A stretch of DNA of 26,818 nucleotides from a virus: IMG/VR virus record IMGVR_UViG_3300035162_000762, positions 1 through 26,818 of that record. One strand, 5' to 3'. Positions 21,918 through 26,818 of the stretch are shown in pieces. Both the position numbers and the translations under genes were made by a program. The notes below the pieces were generated by a model. The model was not told where the DNA came from. It saw only the letters and a list, made by a program, of their open reading frames with translations, and made no database searches. The number at the start of each line of letters is the position of its first letter. Positions within the stretch are counted from its first letter, which is position 1.

Positions 21918-22751
21918 TTATTTTAGTGGATCATAAATATTTTGCACAATTACTGGTAAACCTAACTCGTTTACTTTAAAGCTAAATGTCTCAAATGCAT
22001 ATCCTCTGCTCCTTTTACATTTAACTGTAACCCATTCTTTATTAGCTGTGTTAGCTTCTAACTCAATATGTGTCTCGCACTTTTTCTCTAGGAATGATCC
22101 CAGATGTCCTGTCATTTTAGCTGTGCCATAGTTCTGGTGAATCACATTTATTATGTGACAATTAAATTTAGCAGACCATTCCATTAGCTTTTGCACAACC
22201 GCATTTGATTCTTCTAAACTGTTAACATCACTAACAAGGTCGGCAATTCCATCAATAATGACCAGAGATGGAGTATTTATTTTTTCTAATAGATAATATT
22301 CGATGAACTCTAATCTGTCTTTATATCCCACCGCACGAAGGCCAAAGGTGTGATAAATATCCGCATCAATCTTAGAATCCATATCGTGAACTCTTTTAAA
22401 TACTCTCTGGCAATGCCATAGTCCTTGCTCTGTATCAAAGTGTATTAAGTTTCCTTTATCCCTATGTCCTAATATATCACCCCCATATATGTTAGAACCA
22501 CTTAAATATACCGAAGCCAGTAAGGATATAAAGAATGTCTTCTTGGTTTTAGGCGGTGCGCTTACACAACTGAGATTGCCATATGTTCCTATAGGTATAG
22601 GTAATAGCGAGTCTCCTTTTGGATGTTTTATTAGTTTCTCTCCAAAAGATAAAGCCACAGGCGGGTAATCTATTTGTTCTTTAGTATTTACTAAGCAATC
22701 GTTTTCAATTAATTGCATTCTGTTATTGTGTTCTGTTTGTTTTTTTGTCAT
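21918..22751 (-). CDS. RecA/DnaB-fold ATPase (RepA-like helicase)
   Basis: This 277-aa protein is an AAA_25/RepA-like ATPase, probably the replicative helicase or a helicase loader. The Walker A is APPKTKKT (65-72), in which the usual GK pair is KK; variants like this occur in the RepA-like family. Walker B is LVIIDG (163-168), and a sensor histidine lies in VIHQN (203-207). A DTEQG segment at 106-110 fits the family's Walker-A-prime region. It lies after a strong terminator at 22763-22802, so expression may rely on readthrough. Confidence 0.8.
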   Translation of the reverse strand: MTKKQTEHNNRMQLIENDCLVNTKEQIDYPPVALSFGEKLIKHPKGDSLLPIPIGTYGNLSCVSAPPKTKKTFFISLLASVYLSGSNIYGGDILGHRDKGNLIHFDTEQGLWHCQRVFKRVHDMDSKIDADIYHTFGLRAVGYKDRLEFIEYYLLEKINTPSLVIIDGIADLVSDVNSLEESNAVVQKLMEWSAKFNCHIINVIHQNYGTAKMTGHLGSFLEKKCETHIELEANTANKEWVTVKCKRSRGYAFETFSFKVNELGLPVIVQNIYDPLK

Positions 22752-22762
22752 TGGATCAATTT

Positions 22763-22802
22763 AAAAAAAAAGGTATGAATCTCAACAACCCATACCTTTT
22801 CC
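22763..22802 (-). terminator. Rho-independent terminator between SSB and ATPase
   Basis: On the minus strand AAAAGGTATG and CATACCTTTT form a perfect 10-bp stem around a 13-base loop, followed by T residues to 22763. It is the strongest hairpin seen in the window. Being inside the replication block, it probably sets a lower dose of the ATPase relative to the SSB-like protein. Confidence 0.9.
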
Positions 22803-22824
22803 TTATTAAATAAAAAGAGGCTTT

Positions 22825-23154
22825 CTAAAATGGCAAATCTGAATCTTCTTTAGTTGACACAGTTTCTCTTGCATCCTCTGCTTTTTCCTCTCTATCAGCA
22901 AGTGTGATCTCACCTTTGTTTCCTTTTGCATCCTGAATCCAAACCACCTTGCCATTGCCAAAGTAATGATTTGCTACTTTTGCATCTCTTTCTTCTTTGG
23001 TTCTTGCATCTTGTAAACCTACATTGTTTCCATAACGAGTCTCGTCATTGATAGAAATAGTAAAATTATACCAGACTGCTCCATCCTTTCCAGCAATGAA
23101 TTTTTCCTTTGGTAACTTAGTTACATTGATTGATGCATTAATAATTGCTCCCAT
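22825..23154 (-). CDS. Single-stranded DNA-binding protein-like
   Basis: This 109-aa protein looks like a small SSB. It has an OB-fold-like beta region (INASINVTKLPKEKFIAGKD, VWYNFTISINDET) and an acidic C-terminal tail ending EDSDLPF, matching the DxDIPF-type tip by which SSBs contact partner proteins. The fold itself is inferred. It lies with the annealing-like, zinc-ribbon and ATPase genes, fitting phage replication. Confidence 0.75.
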   Translation of the reverse strand: MGAIINASINVTKLPKEKFIAGKDGAVWYNFTISINDETRYGNNVGLQDARTKEERDAKVANHYFGNGKVVWIQDAKGNKGEITLADREEKAEDARETVSTKEDSDLPF

Positions 23155-23185
23155 AATAATTGATTGTTTTTAATTAATAATTTTT

Positions 23186-23335
23186 TTATAAATATGAATA
23201 ATCTGGATAATCTGGAAAGTCACAAGGTTCAGAAATAAAACCACATTTTTCACATTCTATCTCTTCGGCTTCATTGTTGGCCATATTTAAATACCCACAA
23301 TCTCCACATAATACTGGTTGTTTAATTGATTGCAT
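23186..23335 (-). CDS. 49-aa zinc-ribbon peptide
   Basis: This 49-aa protein has CGDC at 10-13 and CEKC at 28-31, two CxxC pairs typical of a zinc ribbon, with an acidic Tyr-rich tail (CDFPDYPDYSYL). It starts 2 bases before the stop of the upstream gene's region and lies directly before the SSB-like gene. Small zinc ribbons often contact nucleic acid or polymerase; the partner is unknown. Confidence 0.75.
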   Translation of the reverse strand: MQSIKQPVLCGDCGYLNMANNEAEEIECEKCGFISEPCDFPDYPDYSYL

Positions 23336-23337
23336 TA

Positions 23338-23721
23338 TTATTTTTTAAAACTATCAGATTCGTCTTCGCCAAAAACTCCTAGCTCGTAAAACCCTGTCAA
23401 CTTTAAAACCGCTCTGGACATAGCTCTTTTCTCTGCCATCTCAGCAACGTACCAACTGTTACAATTTCCATCCTTAAAATTAGTTCCTTTTAAAGCAGAT
23501 CCAAAAGTTTGTATTTTCTTACCTTCTTTTTCTGCATTAGCCTTAAAGACTGAAAAATTTGGCTCACATTGAATGACCTCATAGTCAATAGATATTTGCT
23601 CTATCGCTTGTATCTTATCAATACCTTGTCGTGTAATAATTACATAATGCTGATGCTTGTATACATCATCCTTTGTCAGATCGTACTTCTTGTACAAGTC
23701 TACGAGTTTGTTTCTGTCCAT
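23338..23721 (-). CDS. Possible single-strand annealing protein
   Basis: This 127-aa protein has a helical end and a conserved-looking motif WYVAEMAEKRAMSRAVLKLT (about 89-108) followed by GVFGEDESDSF. That motif resembles the helix of annealing proteins where an A-x-x-RA-x-x-RA pattern is common, but I cannot assign it to Erf, RecT or Rad52 with confidence. The early part (YVIITRQGIDKIQAIEQISI) is strand-rich. Proximity to SSB-like and zinc-ribbon genes favours recombination. It overlaps the upstream gene by 22 bases. Confidence 0.5.
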   Translation of the reverse strand: MDRNKLVDLYKKYDLTKDDVYKHQHYVIITRQGIDKIQAIEQISIDYEVIQCEPNFSVFKANAEKEGKKIQTFGSALKGTNFKDGNCNSWYVAEMAEKRAMSRAVLKLTGFYELGVFGEDESDSFKK

Positions 23722-23906
23722 CCTATTGTTTGATTAAAGTGAATATTTGCAATGTCTTGGTGTAATACCTGAACTTGAGCTTCTAAGAACTCACAATGTG
23801 CTATAAGGTCTTTGACCTGTTGTCCATCTTCAAGCTCTTCTATTCTTCTAGTTAAAGCTCTTATTCTTTCGTTCTTGTATTCGTGAGTTTGGTAGATATT
23901 TCCCAT
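23700..23906 (-). CDS. Small coiled-coil protein (68 aa)
   Basis: This 68-aa protein has a continuous helix from about 10 to 55 with heptad-like pattern (NERIRALTRRIEELEDGQQV, LEAQVQVLHQDIANI). No family is recognised. It is translationally coupled to the upstream gene at TAATG and overlaps the next start. A structural or adaptor role is possible. Confidence 0.6.
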   Translation of the reverse strand: MGNIYQTHEYKNERIRALTRRIEELEDGQQVKDLIAHCEFLEAQVQVLHQDIANIHFNQTIGWTETNS

Positions 23907-24121
23907 TACTTAATGTTTATTAAGATGGATTTTCTTTTGTCTATTTCTTGATAAATAGCCATCTGCTCAAAACCATCAGAATGTTTTGTAGCGTAAAGTA
24001 GCTTTTCTTCTAGCTCCCTTATTTCTTTTCGTAAAAGTTGATCTTGTGTGATATTCGATACTGTTAGGATCTCTCCATCTACAATTTTGGTTGTAGTTCC
24101 ATCATTCCAATTTAGTTCCAT
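23906..24121 (-). CDS. Small coiled-coil protein (71 aa)
   Basis: This 71-aa protein has a short beta part (MELNWNDGTTTKIVDGEILT) and a helix (LLRKEIRELEEKLLYATKHS). No family is recognised. Its ATG lies only about 13 bases after the -7 box of the promoter at 24135-24164, so its transcript should carry a leader of under ten bases. Confidence 0.6.
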   Translation of the reverse strand: MELNWNDGTTTKIVDGEILTVSNITQDQLLRKEIRELEEKLLYATKHSDGFEQMAIYQEIDKRKSILINIK

Positions 24122-24134
24122 AATTATGTGTCTG

Positions 24135-24164
24135 TTAAGTTATTACTGAAACGAATATAAACAA
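24135..24164 (-). promoter_or_regulatory. Early host-type promoter, recombination unit
   Basis: On the minus strand TTG (24164-24162), 19 bases, TAACTTAA (24142-24135) fits TTG-N19-TAnnTT. It shares TTTTGTTTAT over the -33 box with the other two early promoters. It lies just after the terminator at 24192-24227. Confidence 0.7.
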
Positions 24165-24191
24165 AAAGTTTCACAAGTACCCTTATTTAGA

Positions 24192-24227
24192 CAAAAAAAA
24201 AGAGGCGAAATAAATCAACCCCTTTTT
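24192..24227 (-). terminator. Rho-independent terminator after NinG-like gene
   Basis: On the minus strand AAAGGGG pairs with CCTCTTT (one G-U pair) around a 13-base loop, followed by T residues to 24193. It lies about 37 bases after the NinG-like stop. Confidence 0.75.
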
Positions 24228-24263
24228 CCTAGTAATAAAAACAGAACAGTCAAATGTAGTCAT

Positions 24264-24653
24264 TTACATATTACTTACCAAATTTTGGTATTTAAATATC
24301 CAGTCCTCTAATTCAGAGTTTGTTATTTTAATTATCTCATTTGCTCTTTGATGTAATTCAATTGAAGTTCCTTCGCCAAACCTTTTATCTAAATTTTGAC
24401 CAAAGATAAACTGCTCACCATATTTAAACACATTGCACCCTGCACATTGCACCTGACAATTAACCTCGTCCCATCTAGTAGAGTAATGTCTTCTGGATTG
24501 AAAGTGTCCGTTTTGTAGATTTTTCCAATGGTCTTGTTTACCACAAGTAAAGCAAGTAGCTATTTCATTGACTGAATTGACTTGCCTAATATATTGGCTA
24601 AATACAGTATCTAACTTTTTAACCAGTTTAGTCCTTGTAAGTTTTTTAGCCAT
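24264..24653 (-). CDS. ninG: NinG-like recombination nuclease
   Basis: This 129-aa protein resembles phage NinG (Rap), a structure-specific nuclease that acts on recombination intermediates. It has a basic N-terminus (AKKLTRTKLVKKLD) and cysteine/histidine ligands C34 and C37 (TCFTCGK), H50 (NGHF), H56 (RRHYSTRW), and C66, C70 and C73 (NCQVQCAGCN), in the order expected for the family. The start overlaps the upstream gene by 8 bases. Lambda NinG is larger, so the enzyme is compact here. Confidence 0.85.
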   Translation of the reverse strand: MAKKLTRTKLVKKLDTVFSQYIRQVNSVNEIATCFTCGKQDHWKNLQNGHFQSRRHYSTRWDEVNCQVQCAGCNVFKYGEQFIFGQNLDKRFGEGTSIELHQRANEIIKITNSELEDWIFKYQNLVSNM

Positions 24654-24873
24654 TATGTAATAATGTTTTTCCTAATCTTAAGTCTATCTTTTGTATTGCC
24701 TCATATAAATAAAGACTGTTTTTTTTAACAGCGTCTTTTTCTTCTATTGTTGAGTCTATGCCTAGATTCGTGTATTGTATAGCATCAATTTCTAGCAATC
24801 TATGTACCTTTTCTCTGTTAGATAGTGTTTTGCAATTGAATGTCTTGTCTACTTTTTTTTTGGAATATGGCAT
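24646..24873 (-). CDS. Unknown 75-aa basic protein
   Basis: This 75-aa protein begins MPYSKKKVDKTFNCKTLSNR and is helical, with Lys-rich termini. No family is recognised. It lies upstream of the NinG-like gene, overlapping it by 8 bases, and follows a 127-base AT-rich gap. Confidence 0.55.
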   Translation of the reverse strand: MPYSKKKVDKTFNCKTLSNREKVHRLLEIDAIQYTNLGIDSTIEEKDAVKKNSLYLYEAIQKIDLRLGKTLLHNG

Positions 24874-25000
24874 AATTATACTTTTTTGTATCAGAAAATT
24901 ATAATAACTTTCAATTTTTTAATAAATCCAAGATAATAACATTCAAAGAATACATAATAATAATATAGAAATATATCAAAATAATATAATAAAACCTGCG
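24874..25000. other. AT-rich intergenic region
   Basis: This 127-base stretch is extremely AT-rich with runs of AT-only sequence near 24954-24994. It holds no gene. A TAATTTTC box near 24895 could act as the -7 element of a minus-strand promoter for the 75-aa gene, but no TTG lies 19 bases upstream, so I do not call one. It could serve as an easily melted site. Confidence 0.35.
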
Positions 25001-25192
25001 TTAAGATCCACAACCTTCGCAGTCTGGGTTATCAATCGAACAAGCATTTTCGTTCTTTTCACTTGTCGTTAGGTCATTAACGAAGTCAGCAAAGCTGTCA
25101 TTCATTCCGAAGTCATCAGGCATATCATTTTTTTTATTGGTTACTTGTTCATCCCAGTATAGAAATATCTGAGAGCTTTTGTGTTTAGGCAC
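25001..25192 (-). CDS. Unknown 63-aa protein, GTG start
   Basis: This 63-aa protein begins at a GTG that overlaps the upstream stop by 1 base (TAGTG). The start is supported only by that coupling, and an ATG 18 codons further in is an alternative. It has acidic DDFGMNDSFADFVNDL, and ends CSIDNPDCEGCGS with three Cys. No family is recognised. It is the last gene of the lysis cassette. Confidence 0.5.
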   Translation of the reverse strand: MPKHKSSQIFLYWDEQVTNKKNDMPDDFGMNDSFADFVNDLTTSEKNENACSIDNPDCEGCGS

Positions 25193-25611
25193 TATTTTCC
25201 TATTGCCTTAAGTTTTTCAATCCCTCTAGAGCTAAAATAAGCAGCTACTATTAAAGAAAGAAGTCCTGTAATTGAATCTAATGGGTATTCTAGGAACCAA
25301 CCTAGTACATAAGATACCGAAAAGAAAACTAATGTAAGAGGTCTTACGTTTTTAGAAAGCCAAGAATCTGAGTTCATATCTGAATCCCATCTCTTTGTCA
25401 CCTCTTGCATCTCTACTAAGTCCATTTTAAGCAACTCTAAGACAGTTTCTTTATCTTTAGATGGTAACACATCATCTTTAGCAATAAGGTCTTTAATCAC
25501 CTTAAAAACACCAGCATCAGGTATTACCTCGCCTAATACATCCAGTATCTTAGGTGAAGCTTTTTTTAGAAATTTACCTGCCTTAGTATCTGCAAACTTT
25601 TTTCTTTGCAT
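25192..25611 (-). CDS. Holin-like membrane protein (3TM type)
   Basis: This 139-aa protein has a soluble helical N-terminus (about 1-80, including ASPKILDVLGEVIPDAG) and a C-terminal hairpin of two to three membrane spans: RPLTLVFFSVSYVLGWFLEY, then SITGLLSLIVAAYFSSRGIE. This fits the three-span holin type known from gene transfer agents and phages. The ATG at 25611 is chosen because it overlaps the upstream stop (TGATG). A GTG one codon earlier is possible. It lies in the lysis cassette with the endolysin. Confidence 0.75.
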   Translation of the reverse strand: MQRKKFADTKAGKFLKKASPKILDVLGEVIPDAGVFKVIKDLIAKDDVLPSKDKETVLELLKMDLVEMQEVTKRWDSDMNSDSWLSKNVRPLTLVFFSVSYVLGWFLEYPLDSITGLLSLIVAAYFSSRGIEKLKAIGK

Positions 25612-25760
25612 CACTTCTTTTTATTTAGCAAGTACCATTTCTGAATAGTATAGCCAATAGTGACTGTAACCAGAATAATTTTTAGCGCAACATCTATATT
25701 AGTCATTGATATTCCGAAGCTTCCTAGGTTGATCAATAGCGTTTGATAGTCGTGTTTCAT
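25611..25760 (-). CDS. 49-aa membrane peptide, second holin candidate
   Basis: This 49-aa protein begins MKHDYQTLLINLGSFGISMT, has one hydrophobic span (VALKIILVTVTIGYTIQ at about 24-40), and ends KWYLLNKKK, a basic cytoplasmic-type tail. The pattern is familiar from Bacteroidetes phages as a small holin-like or antiholin-like protein. It is coupled at both ends (ATGA upstream, TGATG downstream) to the lysis genes. Confidence 0.75.
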   Translation of the reverse strand: MKHDYQTLLINLGSFGISMTNIDVALKIILVTVTIGYTIQKWYLLNKKK

Positions 25761-26221
25761 TTCTTGTCAATTTGTTCAAGTTTCTTTGATGCCCAATTAA
25801 TACCTGTTGTTCCGCCCCATCCTAACCAAGCTACATAGCCTTTGTCTTTCCAAGGAGTGTCTTTAAATTCTGTGCTTACCTCAGCATTCTTTTGATGCCT
25901 TCTAAAAGCTGACATTCTAGCTATGGTTTCTCTGCTTATGTTTTCACGTTTTGCTAACTGGTTAGCTCTAACCCATCCAACTCTTGTCATACCTTTAACC
26001 TCGTCACCGTATTTATCTCTCCACCTTAAAACCTTTTTGGCGTTATTAGAAACACTTTGTGGGTAATCATTATAGGTCTCTAGGTTTATCATTTTTCCCT
26101 GAAAGGAACGGTAACAAATAGCGATTGCTTGAGACTTATCGTGATACTGCATCATCTGAGGAACGCACCTGATCATATAAGCTCCTTGCTTTTCACCTGA
26201 TTTTTTGTTTGGTATGGGCAT
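25757..26221 (-). CDS. Unknown 154-aa protein of lysis cassette
   Basis: This 154-aa protein has two parts. Residues 1-45 (MPIPNKKSGEKQGAYMIRCV, then SQAIAICYRSFQGKM) resemble the leading segment of prohead proteases and portal-related proteins, where MPIP..GE...F..RC and AICY motifs recur. Residues about 60-150 carry VLRWRDKYGDEVKGMTRVGW, SAFRRHQKN and KDKGYVAWLGWGGTTGINWA, a module I have seen in phage proteins without known function. Its place between endolysin and holin suggests a lysis or virion-associated role. Confidence 0.6.
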   Translation of the reverse strand: MPIPNKKSGEKQGAYMIRCVPQMMQYHDKSQAIAICYRSFQGKMINLETYNDYPQSVSNNAKKVLRWRDKYGDEVKGMTRVGWVRANQLAKRENISRETIARMSAFRRHQKNAEVSTEFKDTPWKDKGYVAWLGWGGTTGINWASKKLEQIDKK

Positions 26222-26223
26222 TG

Positions 26224-26685
26224 TTAGCAGTTTTTACAAGGTGACCATTCGTGATATACTCCGGGTCTTTTGATTACTAATACTTGGCCTCTGTTTTCTT
26301 TTTCGTTTACATAAGAAACGTGCAGCCATACAGGTTCTGCTCCAAATTCCCATATCAACTGGTCAAAATCTAAGTTGTCTTTGATGTAATGAAACATCTC
26401 AAGATTAGTCTTACCACCCAAAGAAGTAATATCAAAAGCCTGACCTTTCATATGCGAAGAGCCTGGCGCTCCTTTTAAGGCACTATTAAGTTTAACAGAC
26501 CTAAACATACTATTCACCTTTATAGGCGCACCTACCCACTCCCTAAGTGGCTCAAACACCTTCTCAGCTAGTAGCTCCATATTCTCGATATCCTCAGAAC
26601 TTGGCTTATTAGCAATCTTGTATTGTTTTGCGTAATTGGAGTGGGTAGCTTCTTTGTAACTAATGTGTTTACTTATCTTTTTCAT
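26224..26685 (-). CDS. Peptidase M15-type endolysin
   Basis: This 153-aa protein is an M15-family (VanY/Hedgehog-fold) peptidase that would cleave peptidoglycan cross-links at lysis. The zinc ligands are in order: H78 and D85 in SSHMKGQAFDI, and H122 in WLHVSY. Arg in MFRSVKLN (about 62) fits the conserved region before them. No signal peptide is seen, so export would need a holin. It heads a tight lysis cassette. Confidence 0.85.
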   Translation of the reverse strand: MKKISKHISYKEATHSNYAKQYKIANKPSSEDIENMELLAEKVFEPLREWVGAPIKVNSMFRSVKLNSALKGAPGSSHMKGQAFDITSLGGKTNLEMFHYIKDNLDFDQLIWEFGAEPVWLHVSYVNEKENRGQVLVIKRPGVYHEWSPCKNC

Positions 26686-26818
26686 CCTCTGAGATTAATT
26701 TAAATGAACCGTCCTCAAGGTTTATATCTATTTTGCCATAAAGGGCTTCAATAGCTTTGTTAGAATCTATCTGCTCATTAATTAAGGTCGTGTACATATG
26801 CGCTAAAGCGTGTTTCTG
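26669..26818 (-). CDS. Unknown protein, C-terminal part only
   Basis: This partial frame enters from the right edge and ends at 26669. The last 49 codons read QKHALAHMYTTLINEQIDSN and onward to SFKLISEDEKDK. The frame overlaps the endolysin start by 17 bases, as many genes here do. An internal ATG at residue 8 could be its start. Nothing identifies it. Confidence 0.5.
   Translation of the reverse strand, partial: QKHALAHMYTTLINEQIDSNKAIEALYGKIDINLEDGSFKLISEDEKDK

Noticed and set aside
21918-22751. ATPase inactivated by a Walker A change (KK for GK)
   Set aside because: RepA-like relatives tolerate variants at this position, and Walker B and the sensor region are intact.
24954-24994. AT-only stretch as a CRISPR or tandem repeat
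   Set aside because: No regular repeat unit or spacers; it is simple low-complexity AT sequence.

Overview
The window is a contiguous stretch of a tailed-phage genome whose host is probably a member of the Bacteroidetes, most likely a flavobacterium. The evidence is AT-rich DNA, start codons preceded by A/T-rich sequence with no Shine-Dalgarno motif, early promoters of the Bacteroidetes type (TTG, 19 bases, TAnnTT), and structural proteins of types familiar from Bacteroidetes siphoviruses. A tape-measure protein, a frameshifted tail-chaperone pair and a tail-tube candidate indicate a siphovirus. Every supported gene lies on the minus strand, so transcription runs from high to low coordinates. 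There is no integrase, repressor, tRNA, IS element or CRISPR array in the window. Both ends cut through genes.

Layout in the direction of transcription. 26.8-25.0 kb is a lysis cassette: M15 peptidase endolysin, an unknown 154-aa protein, a 49-aa membrane peptide and a holin-like protein. 24.9-20.1 kb holds recombination and replication genes: NinG-like nuclease, two small coiled-coil proteins, a possible annealing protein, a zinc-ribbon peptide, an SSB-like protein, a RecA/DnaB-fold ATPase, a small sigma-70-like factor and two PD-(D/E)XK nuclease-like proteins. 20.1-18.3 kb starts at a strong early promoter and encodes three small proteins, a FLAP-type 5'-3' exonuclease and a DnaA-domain-IV-like protein. 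After about 225 bases of structured DNA comes 18.1-14.0 kb: a membrane protein, a ParB-like protein, two tandem paralogous glycosyltransferase-like proteins, and the small and large terminase subunits. 13.8-13.2 kb is a self-contained two-gene acidic cassette with its own early promoter and terminator. 13.1 kb to the left end carries virion genes in an unusual order: tail chaperones, tail completion, large tail proteins, tape measure, prohead protease, scaffold, capsid, tail tube, portal and connector.

The main unexpected signal is a two-part element found four times in the virion region and nowhere else that I could see: RYAAAWW, exactly 11 bases, TACGTTATATA, then 3 bases (5 in one case) and the ATG. 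It opens the transcription units of the tail genes, the protease, the scaffold/capsid and the portal. I interpret it as a phage late promoter so close to the gene that its transcript would be leaderless or nearly so. The sigma-like protein at 21.4-21.9 kb is the obvious candidate to recognise it. Three host-type promoters at 24.1, 20.1 and 13.9 kb would then be early promoters, two of them sharing a near-identical 34-bp sequence.

Annotation adds eight small genes or candidate genes of 19-51 codons that fit into gaps or overlap neighbours by translational coupling, two start-site corrections (11910 and 25611), a -1 frameshift extension, and a partial gene at each end.
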